From Patescibacteria group bacterium (lineage in GTDB: Bacteria; Patescibacteriota; Microgenomatia; UBA8517): a stretch of 64,000 nucleotides of DNA. The stretch spans positions 310,001 to 374,000 of the forward strand of contig DASZQR010000010.1 in the NCBI GenBank assembly GCA_035549555.1. The letters are read 5' to 3'. The position numbers and the translations under genes were made by a program. The notes beneath the pieces were generated by a model that did no database searches, was not told the DNA's origin, and saw nothing but the letters and a program-made list of their open reading frames with translations. Positions 24,162 through 32,750 of this stretch are shown here, piece after piece. Every line of letters starts with the position of its first letter. Position 1 is the stretch's first letter.

Positions 24162-24725
24162 ATGGATCTAAAAAATATTTTAAAATACATTAAGCTTCAC
24201 GAGCAGGAATTAAGCATTGTCCTCGGAGTCGTTATTCTAATAATTGCCGGAATTTTTGTAGGAAAATACATTGCAAATCTTCGCCACCAAAATTCAATTA
24301 CACAACAAGCAGCTGACACAACTAATGAAAACAAAACTTATACAGTAACAAAAGGCGACAGTTTGTGGAAAATCGCCAAAAAAGTTTTAGGAAACGGAAA
24401 CGATTGGAAGCAAATTGCAGATGCAAATAATATTTCAAACCCGTCGCAAATAGAAATAGGCCAAATACTAACAATTCCGTCATTAACTTTCTCTGCAACT
24501 CCCACTCCAACAAACACACCAACTCCTCAAATTACAAAAGAAGCAGCATCAACAAACAACAATATTACCCAAAATTCCTACACAGTTGTAAAGGGAGACA
24601 ACCTGTGGAACATTGCAATTCGCGCCTATGGAGACGGCACAAAGTGGCACCAAATCGCAGAAGCAAATCATCTTACAAACCCCAGAATGATTCACACCGG
24701 AAATGTTTTTACTATACCGCGTTAA
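24162..24725 (+). CDS. Membrane-anchored protein with two LysM domains
   Basis: About 187 residues from the ATG at 24162 (MDLKNILKYIKLHEQELSIV). It has one N-terminal membrane helix (VLGVVILIIAGIFVGKYIA), then LysM 1 (TYTVTKGDSLWKIAKKVLG to IGQILTIPS), a Pro/Thr-rich linker (TPTPTNTPTPQ), and LysM 2 (SYTVVKGDNLWNIAIRAYG to HTGNVFTIPR). LysM binds peptidoglycan or chitin-like glycans, so it probably anchors to or patrols the wall. No catalytic domain is attached. TTGACA (24096-24101), 17 nt, TAAATT gives a promoter with a leader of about 30 nt. A TTG at 24150 is an alternative start. Confidence 0.85.
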   Translation: MDLKNILKYIKLHEQELSIVLGVVILIIAGIFVGKYIANLRHQNSITQQAADTTNENKTYTVTKGDSLWKIAKKVLGNGNDWKQIADANNISNPSQIEIGQILTIPSLTFSATPTPTNTPTPQITKEAASTNNNITQNSYTVVKGDNLWNIAIRAYGDGTKWHQIAEANHLTNPRMIHTGNVFTIPR

Positions 24726-24743
24726 TTGATATAATTCGTTTAC

Positions 24744-24814
24744 GCGGGATTAGTTAAACGGCTTAACGCTACCTTCCCAAGGTAGAGAAAGGGATTCGAC
24801 TTCCCTATCCCGCT
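24744..24814 (+). tRNA. tRNA-Gly (CCC)
   Basis: Acceptor GCGGGAT/ATCCCGC, anticodon stem CTACC/GGTAG around TTCCCAA (anticodon CCC), discriminator T, and no encoded CCA. A TATAAT at 24730-24735 would start transcription about 2 nt before the tRNA. The palindromic element begins within its last bases. Confidence 0.93.
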
Positions 24815-24848
24815 CCGAAGGAGCGAGACAAGCTTGCTTATCCCGCTC
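24806..24848 (-). repeat. Palindromic element copy 2, after tRNA-Gly, with flanking 10-bp repeats
   Basis: TATCCCGCTC occurs at 24806-24815 (tRNA 3' end) and again at 24839-24848. Between them are the hairpin CGCTCC-GAA-GGAGCG (24811-24825) and the head GATAAGCAAGCTTGTC (minus strand, 24827-24842). This is the only intergenic copy with a long perfect hairpin. There is no T-run after it, so a classic terminator is unlikely. Confidence 0.5.
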
Positions 24849-24853
24849 ATAAT

Positions 24854-26638
24854 ATGAATAATAAAATTAACTGGAACTTATCAGATTTTTATAACTCAGT
24901 TTCCGACCCCAAAATAGAAAAAGATAAAAAAGAAATTTTATTCCTCACAGAAAATTTCAATAAAATCTATAAAAATAAAATAAATTCTCCAAAAATTACT
25001 TCAACCCTTTTTCTGAAATCGCTTTTAGATTATCAAAATATAATTGAAAAAACTGCGATTATAGAAATTTATGCATCGCTTATCTTTTCCACAGATTCCA
25101 TAAGTAATATTTCCAAAAACTTATATCAATCATCCAGCGAATTTGGAACACAGATAAATGCGAATATTCTTTGGTATCAGCTGGAAATTATTAATTTAGA
25201 CGATAAATTATTCAAAAAATTACTTAACGACAAGAAAATTAAAAACTTTACTCATTTTTTAACTACATTACGAATAATGAAACCTTTTACTCTTTCAGAA
25301 AACGAGGAAAAAATAATGACTCAAAAATCTCAAACTTCTTCTCAAGCTTTTGTCAGGCTTTATGACCAAACACAGTCAACTGAGAAATTTGAGTTAAAAA
25401 TAAAAGACAAAAATAAAACACTAACCATTTCTGAAATCCAATCGATAATGTCAAACAATCCTGACAGAAAACTACGGGAAAATGCCACAATTTCCTATTC
25501 AAAAACATTTTCCAAAAATTCTAACCTTTACTCATTTATTCTAAACACTCTAATTCTCGACAAAAAAATTTCCGATGAAATACGCGGTTTTAAATATCCT
25601 CAAGAAGCAACATTTATTAGTTATGAAGTAAACCAAAAAATTGTCGAGAACATGTCGAAAGCAATTTTGGAAAGGCAAAAACTAGTCGAAAAATACTATC
25701 TCTTAAAAAAGAAACTGCTTAAATTATCACAGCTTTACGAATGGGACAGATATTCAAATATTTACAATATAGATGAAAAAACTTATTCATGGGACGAAGC
25801 AAAAGAAATAATTTTATCTTCTTTTAAAAATTTCGATGAAGAATTTTACCAGATTGCAAAAATGTTTTTTGAAAAAAACTGGATCGATGCTGAAGTTAAA
25901 AATGGAAAAAGAGGAGGAGCATTCTGCATGTATGCAACTCCTTCCAAACATCCATTGGTTTTTGTAAATTTCACAGGTAAATTAAACGATATAACAACAT
26001 TAGCCCACGAACTAGGTCATGCAATACACGCTTATTTATCTAAAAATAACAATTATCTTGAATTTAATCCCTCAACAGCAACTGCAGAAATTGCAAGCAC
26101 TTTTGCAGAAAGCTTAGTATTTGAAAAAATATTCAACGATCTAAAAGAGCAAAAATTAAAAGTAAATTTACTTGCAGCTAAAATCCAAAACGGATTCGCG
26201 ACTGTTTTTCGCCAAAACGATTTCTATATTTTTGAAAACGAACTTCACAAATTAAGGCGCGAAAAAGGAGAACTAACAATAGACGAAATCGGAAATCTTT
26301 ACCAAAAAACTTTACAAAAGTCTTTTGGTAAAGGTCTGACTTTATCCGATTATCACGAAAATTTATGGATGCCAATTCTTCACTTTTATCATTATAATTT
26401 TTATGTATTTACCTATTGTTTTGGCGATTTGTTAGCGTTATCTTTATTTAATTTATACAAAATAGGCAAGAAAGATTTTGTAAAAAATTATAAAAAAGCT
26501 TTATCACAAGGCGGCTCTCAAGACCCTAAAAACATTCTTAAAATAATTGGGTTGAATATTGAAGATAAAGACTTTTGGAAAAATGGTTTGAATCTAATTG
26601 AAAAAGAAGTCAATGATTTAATAAAATTAATAAATTAA
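24854..26638 (+). CDS. pepF: Oligoendopeptidase F (M3 metallopeptidase)
   Basis: 594 residues. The zinc site is HELGHAIHAYLS near 385, with the third-ligand Glu in the following helix (TAEIASTFAESLVFE near 415). The substrate-binding part has DYHENLWMPILHFYHYNFYVFTY near 505, typical of the family. The family cleaves short peptides in the cytoplasm, here perhaps to recycle imported or degraded peptides. It has no signal peptide. msrA begins 1 nt after its stop, so they form an operon. No clear promoter or Shine-Dalgarno is visible at the ATG, which lies just after the palindromic element. Confidence 0.93.
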   Translation: MNNKINWNLSDFYNSVSDPKIEKDKKEILFLTENFNKIYKNKINSPKITSTLFLKSLLDYQNIIEKTAIIEIYASLIFSTDSISNISKNLYQSSSEFGTQINANILWYQLEIINLDDKLFKKLLNDKKIKNFTHFLTTLRIMKPFTLSENEEKIMTQKSQTSSQAFVRLYDQTQSTEKFELKIKDKNKTLTISEIQSIMSNNPDRKLRENATISYSKTFSKNSNLYSFILNTLILDKKISDEIRGFKYPQEATFISYEVNQKIVENMSKAILERQKLVEKYYLLKKKLLKLSQLYEWDRYSNIYNIDEKTYSWDEAKEIILSSFKNFDEEFYQIAKMFFEKNWIDAEVKNGKRGGAFCMYATPSKHPLVFVNFTGKLNDITTLAHELGHAIHAYLSKNNNYLEFNPSTATAEIASTFAESLVFEKIFNDLKEQKLKVNLLAAKIQNGFATVFRQNDFYIFENELHKLRREKGELTIDEIGNLYQKTLQKSFGKGLTLSDYHENLWMPILHFYHYNFYVFTYCFGDLLALSLFNLYKIGKKDFVKNYKKALSQGGSQDPKNILKIIGLNIEDKDFWKNGLNLIEKEVNDLIKLIN

Positions 26639-26639
26639 T

Positions 26640-27161
26640 ATGGAAACGGCAGTTTTTGGTGGAGGATGTTTTTGGTGTACGGAAGCTCTTTTCAAAAATC
26701 TAAAAGGAGTAATTTCGGTAATTCCAGGATATTCTGGAGGAGATGTAAAAAATCCAAGTTACGAAGAAGTCTCTTCAGGAAAAACGGGTCATGTTGAAAG
26801 CGCTAAAATAGAATTTGATCCAAAAATTATTTCTTACGAAGACCTGCTTTATGTTTTTATGAAAACTCACGATCCAACACAAGAAGACGGTCAAGGAGCA
26901 GACATTGGGCCACAATATCAATCAACAATTTTTTATCTGGACAACATACAAAAAGACGAATCCGAAAAAATTATAAACAAACTTCAAACAGATTACGACA
27001 AAAAAATTGCAACGAAACTTATACAATATAAAAACTTTTATAAAGCAGAAGATTATCATAAAAATTATTACGAAAATCACAAAAATGCAGCCTACTGCAA
27101 ATTAGTCATCGATCCAAAAATCGTAAAGCTGCGTCAAAATTTTGCTGACATGTTAAAATAG
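26640..27161 (+). CDS. msrA: Peptide methionine sulfoxide reductase MsrA
   Basis: 173 residues, reducing methionine-S-sulfoxide. The catalytic Cys is in FGGGCFWCTEALF near residue 10. Other family blocks are VIPGYSGGDVKNPSYEEVSSG, GHVESAKIEFDP, HDPTQEDGQGADIGPQYQS, and FYKAEDYHKNYY. A recycling Cys near 158 (AAYCKLV) may be the resolving residue. It is coupled to pepF, with tRNA-Thr 6 nt after the stop. msrB is separate, at 35975. Confidence 0.95.
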   Translation: METAVFGGGCFWCTEALFKNLKGVISVIPGYSGGDVKNPSYEEVSSGKTGHVESAKIEFDPKIISYEDLLYVFMKTHDPTQEDGQGADIGPQYQSTIFYLDNIQKDESEKIINKLQTDYDKKIATKLIQYKNFYKAEDYHKNYYENHKNAAYCKLVIDPKIVKLRQNFADMLK

Positions 27162-27167
27162 GCCGAT

Positions 27168-27238
27168 GCCTCTTTAGTTCAACGGCAGAACGGCGGTATC
27201 GTAAACCGCGAATGTCAGTTCAATTCTGACAGGAGGCT
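27168..27238 (+). tRNA. tRNA-Thr (CGT)
   Basis: Acceptor GCCTCTT/AGGAGGC with one T-G pair, anticodon stem GCGGT/ACCGC around ATCGTAA (anticodon CGT, reads ACG), T arm GTCAG-TTCAATT-CTGAC, discriminator T, and no CCA. The acceptor 3' strand contains AGGAGG, 10 nt before the next gene's ATG. Confidence 0.94.
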
Positions 27239-27246
27239 CAGTTAAT

Positions 27247-27954
27247 ATGAGAACATACAAATCAAGACTTTCAGAAGTAGAAAACAAAAACGCAATCAAA
27301 AGCACATTAATATATGGTGGTCTAACTTTACTCATAATTGTCTGGCTGATCGCATTTGGAATTCCGCTTTTCTCAAAATTTCTTAATATTGTAAATAAAC
27401 CGGGGTCAGCACCTGTAGTGACAAGCAAACAAACAGTTCTCCCTCCAAATCTTTCTTCTCTTCCGCAATTTACAAATATTAAAACCGCAACAGTATCAGG
27501 CACAGCTATGGCTAATGCAACTGTCAAAATTTTTACCAACAACTCTTCAACTGAAACCCAGACAGATCAAAATGGAAATTTTTCAACCTACGTAAACTTA
27601 ACAAATGGTCAAAACACAATCTACGCTCAAACTGTTGATTCAAACGGAAACACAAGCAGCAACACATCCCCTGTTACAATAACTTATACAAATCAGGTTC
27701 CAAATCTAACAATAAGTAGTCCTCAAAACAATCAGACTTTCTACGGAAGCACACAACAAAACATAAGCATTCAGGGTTCTACAGATCCAAATAATACAAT
27801 TACGATAAACGACCACATAGCAATTCTTGACGGAGGTGGAAATTTTAATTATCCGTTTGTTTTACAAAACGGTCAAAATACCATAAAAGTTATTTCAACC
27901 GACCAAGCAGGAAACACAAAAGAAATTGACTTAACTGTTACTTTCAACCCTTAA
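27247..27954 (+). CDS. Membrane-anchored surface protein with Ig-like repeats
   Basis: 235 residues with one membrane helix near 22-45 (LIYGGLTLLIIVWLIAFGIP). Two beta-sandwich repeats follow on the outside, with the typical Ig-like/glucodextranase-B pattern: TVSGTAMANATVKIFTNNSS then NGNFSTYVNLTNGQNTIYA, and ISIQGSTDPNNTITINDH then GNFNYPFVLQNGQNTIKV. It ends VISTDQAGNTKEIDLTVTF. The role is probably adhesion or structure on the surface. It starts 9 nt after tRNA-Thr and has no separate promoter. The end overlaps the convergent Wzy-like gene by 11 nt. Confidence 0.8.
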   Translation: MRTYKSRLSEVENKNAIKSTLIYGGLTLLIIVWLIAFGIPLFSKFLNIVNKPGSAPVVTSKQTVLPPNLSSLPQFTNIKTATVSGTAMANATVKIFTNNSSTETQTDQNGNFSTYVNLTNGQNTIYAQTVDSNGNTSSNTSPVTITYTNQVPNLTISSPQNNQTFYGSTQQNISIQGSTDPNNTITINDHIAILDGGGNFNYPFVLQNGQNTIKVISTDQAGNTKEIDLTVTFNP

Positions 27955-29032
27955 CTTCTTTTCTTGTAACCCCAATTAAAATCGCCATCCAGCCGAGAAC
28001 AAAATTATAAAAAAAAGTTTCTGTAAACATTCCATGAATAAAAATCGCAATCAAACTTGCCAACAGCCCAAAGCCAAAGGCGTCAAACTTTGTATTTACA
28101 ATTATTTTGTAAATCATTTGTAAAAAAATTACAAATCCAATAACTCCTGTTGTTGCAATTATAAATAAGATACTATTATCAAAACCGCTGCATGAATGAA
28201 TATTTGTATTATTCAAAGTCGCAATACAAATATTATCAAAGCCAATACCAAAAACAGGAGATTTTTTGATTACTTTAAACGCTGTTTTAGAATTTTGAAA
28301 TTTATCAACGACAGTATATGTTCTTGCCAAATTCACTCCCTCGCCTCCAGGCCTTGGCAATAAAGGAATAAATATTAAAAAAAGTGCCAGGAAAATTAAT
28401 ATCACTTTCTTTCTGAATTTATAGAATAAAAACAACACAGCAAAAAAGAGCGCCAAATAACTTGATCGGGAATATGTAAACAAAACTGTAATCAACAAAA
28501 AGACATTTAGTAAATAATTTAATCCAGTTTTCTTTTTAACAGTTTTAATTAAAACTAAAATTTCTGTCAATACTAATAAGATTCCAGTAAACGCCGGGTC
28601 CAAAAATGTCGAAACCAGTCTAAAATAATGGTCATCCCACCCCAACGTTTTTAAAGCGCGAAGGTCCGGAAAAATTAAATATTGTATCCATCCAAAGATG
28701 GCAATAAAAATTCCAACAGTTATTAAAGAGTTAATAATTAATTTTCGCTTTCTTTCTACTTTTCCAAATTGCAGGTTAACAATTTGAGACAAATAAAAAT
28801 AAGAAATTAATCTAATTAGATAAAATAAACCATTCAAGATTTGAGGCAAATTAAAAAATGATAAAGAAAAAATTAAAGAAAAAATACAAATTAAAACAAA
28901 GTTATTAATTCTGTAATTCCTGTGTTTTATAAATCCAAAAACAGAAATTATTAAAACAAGCAAATCTTGAGTCTGTCCTAATAATTTTCCAAATGGAAAT
29001 AAAATTAAATAAATAAAAATTAATAAATCCAT
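27944..29032 (-). CDS. O-antigen ligase/polymerase-like membrane protein (Wzy/WaaL type)
   Basis: 362 residues with about ten hydrophobic helices. It has a large outer loop between late helices (LPRPGGEGVNLARTYTVVDK then KVIKKSPVFGIGFDNICIAT), containing the PVFGIGFDN-like motif typical of the Wzy_C/O-antigen ligase family. It would polymerise or transfer lipid-linked glycans outside the membrane. Last gene of the glycan cluster, overlapping the GT2 gene by 13 nt. Confidence 0.8.
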   Translation of the reverse strand: MDLLIFIYLILFPFGKLLGQTQDLLVLIISVFGFIKHRNYRINNFVLICIFSLIFSLSFFNLPQILNGLFYLIRLISYFYLSQIVNLQFGKVERKRKLIINSLITVGIFIAIFGWIQYLIFPDLRALKTLGWDDHYFRLVSTFLDPAFTGILLVLTEILVLIKTVKKKTGLNYLLNVFLLITVLFTYSRSSYLALFFAVLFLFYKFRKKVILIFLALFLIFIPLLPRPGGEGVNLARTYTVVDKFQNSKTAFKVIKKSPVFGIGFDNICIATLNNTNIHSCSGFDNSILFIIATTGVIGFVIFLQMIYKIIVNTKFDAFGFGLLASLIAIFIHGMFTETFFYNFVLGWMAILIGVTRKEVKG

Positions 29033-29748
29033 TCTTTACTCCATGCTAAAAAACTATGAAAACTCATTAGTGTTGCATTTATAAATCCTGGTATTCCATC
29101 TAAAAATCCCAGTTTCAAAAAATAGTTATCTACAAATTTTAAAAATGGATATAAAACAATTTTAAACATATTTGATTTTTTATTCTCTTTTTCATTTTCC
29201 TGGGCATGTAAAGTAGAATAATCATTTAATTTATTCACAAACTCAAATAAATTTTGCTTTTTATCATGAATTAGATAACTTCCAAGTTCCTGAGTCTGTC
29301 CTTTTATGTTCCAATATTCGTGAACTTTTCGTTTCCATTTTCCTGAATCTTTTTTTGCAAGTCTAAGAAGTTTTACATTTCCAGTTTCTCCAAATTTTAA
29401 TTCTCTATCTAAAAAAATATCTCTTCGTTTTATATAAAATCCGTTTATGTTTTCTTGACTGATTTTCAATAAAATTTCTGCTTTAAGAGTATTTGATACG
29501 ATTTCATCGGCGTCAACAAATAAAATCCATTCACAGGAAGCTTTTGTAAGTCCATAATTTCTTTGTGCAGCAAAATTATAGTTTAGATGTCTTTTGTAAA
29601 TTTTAGTGGTAAAATTTTTTGCAATTTTTGCTGTATTATCAGCCGAATAATCATCAATAATTATTATTTCATCACAAAAATTCAAATTCTTAAGACAATT
29701 CTCAATATTACCTTCTTCATTTTTGGCAATCACCACCGCAGATATCAT
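29020..29748 (-). CDS. Family 2 glycosyltransferase (WaaE/KdtX-like)
   Basis: 242 residues. The GT-A fold starts at once (ISAVVIAKNEEGNIENCLKN), with DEIIIIDDYSADNT, the metal-binding DxD in WILFVDADEIVS near 96, and the acceptor segment GFYIKRRDIFLDRELKFGE. The C-terminal FHSFLAWSKEW resembles lipopolysaccharide-core beta-1,4-glucosyltransferases. It would add a hexose to the surface glycan on the inner membrane face. It overlaps the flippase by 4 nt. Confidence 0.85.
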   Translation of the reverse strand: MISAVVIAKNEEGNIENCLKNLNFCDEIIIIDDYSADNTAKIAKNFTTKIYKRHLNYNFAAQRNYGLTKASCEWILFVDADEIVSNTLKAEILLKISQENINGFYIKRRDIFLDRELKFGETGNVKLLRLAKKDSGKWKRKVHEYWNIKGQTQELGSYLIHDKKQNLFEFVNKLNDYSTLHAQENEKENKKSNMFKIVLYPFLKFVDNYFLKLGFLDGIPGFINATLMSFHSFLAWSKEWIY

Positions 29749-30986
29749 AGAAGTTTTTTAAAATAAAAATAGGCAACAGGAAGACCAGCAATAGAACCAA
29801 CTAATGCAGATATTGCCGCACCACTGATGCCATACATTTTTGTTAACGGAAAAATGAAAATCCCCAAAAAGATCCAGGAAATTAAAGTAATATTTGTAAT
29901 AAATTGTTGCTTTTTTAAAGCCAAAAATACAGGATAGAATAAATTTGTTAAAGCTCTCGTTGTCCCAAAAAGAGCTAATATCCTTAGTACTGGAATTGCA
30001 GCCAGCCATTTTTCTCCAAGCAAAATTCTAACCAAAGGATCAGAAAAGAAAAACATTATTAATGCAAACGGCGTAATCATTACAAAAACAGACCAGAAAC
30101 TCCTCCAAAAAGCTCTCTTAATTCTTTTTTTATCATGAAATGACAAGCTTTGCTTATCTTCTCTCATCTGCACATAAATTGGGAATGTAATTTTCCCAAG
30201 TTGTTGGGCAATTGCATTCTCAGGCAAACTGGAAAGGATATAAGAATTTTGATAGATTCCAAGCGAAAAAACATTAAGAAGACGGCCAACTACAACATCG
30301 TCAGTATGTTCAAAAAGATAATCAAAAATTTGTGCAAGTGTCACCCATTTTCCTTGGGCTACAATTTTTTTAAAATGTAAATTATTAAAATTTAATTTTG
30401 GTTTTTCCTCAACAAAAATAAATGTAATTATCACTTCAATCAAAACTCCAAAAAGCATTCCAAATATAAAAGCAAAAATACTACGTGTTATAAATGCAAG
30501 TAATATTATTGAAATATCTTCAATTGCGGAAACAATAAATCTGTAAGTTGCATCTTGTCTGAATTTCAAATCTTTCTGCAAAGATGCAATAGCAGGATTT
30601 ATAAACCCACGAAGTATTGGAACCAAACTAAACGCTAAAATAAAAACCCAATTATTTGTTATCTTAAAAAAGGCCGCAATCGGATAAGAAAAAAGTGCAA
30701 GCAAAAGCGCAATTGTAATTCCTCTCATTATTGAAACTGCCCAAGCTGTATCAAGATATGTTTTAATTGGTTCACTTTCTTGAACTAAAAAAATATTTAT
30801 TCCGGTTTCTGTAATAAGCTCCAAAATTCCAAGTACTAAAACGCCTACACCAAAAACTCCAAATTCGACTGGACCAAAGACAAAATGAGACAAAAGTATT
30901 ATTTTAATCAAGCTAATACCCATTGCAATTGCGTTTAAAACTGCAGCCCAAGAAAAACCTTTAATTATTTGTTTTGTATATCCCAT
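29745..30986 (-). CDS. Polysaccharide flippase (Wzx/MATE-like)
   Basis: 413 residues with about 12 membrane helices and no large soluble domain. The N-terminal KQIIKGFSWAAVLNAIAMGI and the pattern NAIAQQLGKITFPIYVQMRE match the polysaccharide-transport (Wzx/MVF-type) family. It would flip lipid-linked glycan units outward for the Wzy-like enzyme. Residues near 277-285 (DKQSLSFHD) are encoded by a copy of the palindromic element (30133-30158). It overlaps the next GT2 gene by 26 nt. Confidence 0.88.
   Translation of the reverse strand: MGYTKQIIKGFSWAAVLNAIAMGISLIKIILLSHFVFGPVEFGVFGVGVLVLGILELITETGINIFLVQESEPIKTYLDTAWAVSIMRGITIALLLALFSYPIAAFFKITNNWVFILAFSLVPILRGFINPAIASLQKDLKFRQDATYRFIVSAIEDISIILLAFITRSIFAFIFGMLFGVLIEVIITFIFVEEKPKLNFNNLHFKKIVAQGKWVTLAQIFDYLFEHTDDVVVGRLLNVFSLGIYQNSYILSSLPENAIAQQLGKITFPIYVQMREDKQSLSFHDKKRIKRAFWRSFWSVFVMITPFALIMFFFSDPLVRILLGEKWLAAIPVLRILALFGTTRALTNLFYPVFLALKKQQFITNITLISWIFLGIFIFPLTKMYGISGAAISALVGSIAGLPVAYFYFKKLL
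30133..30158 (-). repeat. Palindromic element copy 3, inside the flippase gene
   Basis: Minus strand: head GATAAGCAAAGCTTGTC, then the hairpin TCAT-TTC-ATGA. In frame it encodes DKQSLSFHD, similar to SKQSLHD from the MurG copy. Confidence 0.45.
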
Positions 30987-31833
30987 TTAAAAAACCAAGC
31001 ATTATTGCAAAATCGCTTGATACTTGAATTATAATTCCCCAAAGCCCTGCTTTCCAGTAACTATAAAATAAATACACTATAAATAACGGACAAATAAGTA
31101 TAAAAATAAAATATCTCAAAAAAATAGTTAATACTTTTATGTTATGTTTCGTTAATTTGCCTGACTGCACATCTCCTCTTGCATAATAAAAAAACTTTTT
31201 ACAAGCATCTTTTAAATTATCGGCTACTTCCCAAAAAACAATTGCCTTTTTGACTCTTACAATTTTAAAATTATTTTTTAAAATCTTCTGATTAAAGTCA
31301 GTATCTTCTCCAGCTTTATCAAATTTTTCATCAAATCCTTTAACGCTTTCCCAAATATTTTTACGAAAAGCAATCGATCTCGTTGATGGTAAAAAATTAT
31401 CATCAAAATTTTTCGGCAATACTCCTAAATATTTTTTTAAAGATTGCTGAAATTTAGATTTTCCTGTCATTTTATAAAATCCGGCAACAACGCTAGTACT
31501 CTTATTTTTAAAAGGTTCTGTAATATTTTTTAGCCAATTTTTATCACAAACACATCCAGCATCAGTCATTGCAATAACTTCTTTTTTAGAATTCTTAACA
31601 GCCAAATTTCTTCCTTTTGAAATACTCGCACTTGTATAAACAATTAACTTTAAATTTTTTAATTTATTTTTATAACTATTAATAATACTAATGGTTTCAT
31701 CAGTGCTTCCTCCGTCAACTAAAATAATTTCATCCGGTTTTCTTGTTTGTAAAATTATTGAATCAAGAAGTTTTTTTATACTTTTCTCTTCATTAAATGT
31801 CGTAATGCAAAGTGAGACTTTTAAGACTGCCAT
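30961..31833 (-). CDS. Family 2 glycosyltransferase with C-terminal membrane segments
   Basis: 290 residues. The GT-A domain shows VSLCITTFNEEKSIKKLLD, DEIILVDGGSTDET, the DxD-like AMTDAGCVCDKNWL near 92, then GEDTDFNQKIL, a probable ED-type catalytic motif. Two hydrophobic segments near the C-terminus (FLRYFIFILICPLFIVYLFY, IIIQVSSDFAIMLGF) put it on the membrane. It overlaps the GT4-like gene by 13 nt. The donor sugar is unknown. Confidence 0.85.
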   Translation of the reverse strand: MAVLKVSLCITTFNEEKSIKKLLDSIILQTRKPDEIILVDGGSTDETISIINSYKNKLKNLKLIVYTSASISKGRNLAVKNSKKEVIAMTDAGCVCDKNWLKNITEPFKNKSTSVVAGFYKMTGKSKFQQSLKKYLGVLPKNFDDNFLPSTRSIAFRKNIWESVKGFDEKFDKAGEDTDFNQKILKNNFKIVRVKKAIVFWEVADNLKDACKKFFYYARGDVQSGKLTKHNIKVLTIFLRYFIFILICPLFIVYLFYSYWKAGLWGIIIQVSSDFAIMLGFLNGIYKTNN

Positions 31834-32750
31834 AATTGCAAATATTTTCCAGCAAGATTTTGATATGTATTTTCTTTTGCATATCTATAAGCGCCGTCCG
31901 TGTCTTTATTTTCTATAAATTTATATATTGGCGACATTTTCCAATAATCTTCTTTGAGTTTTGTGTCCCAAAAAACTTTTACTTTTGCTTTATAAACAAA
32001 AGCTTCAAGACAAGCAAGATAGCCTCCAGGAACAATATATTCACTTTTTTGCAAAAACTTTATTGGGTCAGTAAATCCATAAATTTTTCCATATTTTTTG
32101 CACTTTTCTTTTAATTCTCCATCTCCAACAAAATTTACTTTAATATTTCTGTTAGTTTTTAAATATTTTAAAAAATTCAAAATTCCAGTATCTTTTGAGA
32201 GTCTGCCAATAAAAGTAATTTCGTGCATTTTTTTAAAATTCCTTTCTGGAATATTAGCTGCTCCATAAATAAGTAAATTACATTTACACCCGATATATTT
32301 CTCTAAAAATTTTCCAACTCCAATGGAGCCTTTTGCAAATTTCACTGCAAGTTTTTTCTGCCAGATAGCGCTTGGAGAAAAAGGATTACTCCATTCAAGT
32401 CCGTGAATTGTTACAAAAAATTTTTTATCAGGATATAAAAATTTAAAAGGCAAATACCAGATAAAAACATCATGTATATGAATAATATTGGCTTCAAAAA
32501 TCATCTTACGATTGTCAAAAATAAACTTCCAGATATAAATTAGTCCAATATATCTTTGTTTAGGATATTTAAAACGAATAATTTTAATACGTTGATAAAT
32601 TTCTTCGTCTTTAAGTTTATCGTCAAACTTTTCAGTAATAATAGTTACTTCATGTTTTTGCTTAATTAAAATTTTAGAAAGCTCGAGTACATGTTTTTCA
32701 ACTCCACCAATATGAGGATAAAAATAGTGAGAAAAGAAAATAATTTTCAT
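31821..32750 (-). CDS. Glycosyltransferase (GT4/GT1 type)
   Basis: 309 residues with a GT-B layout. The N-terminal acceptor domain has FFSHYFYPHIGGVEKHVLEL and HDVFIWYLPFKFLYP. The donor domain has ITFIGRLSKDTGILNFLKYL near 195 and FVGDGELKEKC. The usual EPFG-type nucleotide-sugar motif is replaced by VPGGYLACLEAFVYKAKV near 237, so the donor site is divergent. It is shorter than the typical 360-380. The protein overlaps its neighbours by 4 and 13 nt. Confidence 0.8.
   Translation of the reverse strand: MKIIFFSHYFYPHIGGVEKHVLELSKILIKQKHEVTIITEKFDDKLKDEEIYQRIKIIRFKYPKQRYIGLIYIWKFIFDNRKMIFEANIIHIHDVFIWYLPFKFLYPDKKFFVTIHGLEWSNPFSPSAIWQKKLAVKFAKGSIGVGKFLEKYIGCKCNLLIYGAANIPERNFKKMHEITFIGRLSKDTGILNFLKYLKTNRNIKVNFVGDGELKEKCKKYGKIYGFTDPIKFLQKSEYIVPGGYLACLEAFVYKAKVKVFWDTKLKEDYWKMSPIYKFIENKDTDGAYRYAKENTYQNLAGKYLQLWQS

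Noticed and set aside
24811-24825. Hairpin after tRNA-Gly as a rho-independent terminator
   Set aside because: There is no T-run after the stem, and the stem overlaps the mature tRNA 3' end.
24806-24848. 10-bp repeat at the tRNA-Gly 3' end as an integration site
   Set aside because: No integrase or island lies between or beside the repeats, and only 33 nt separate them. It fits the dispersed hairpin element better.
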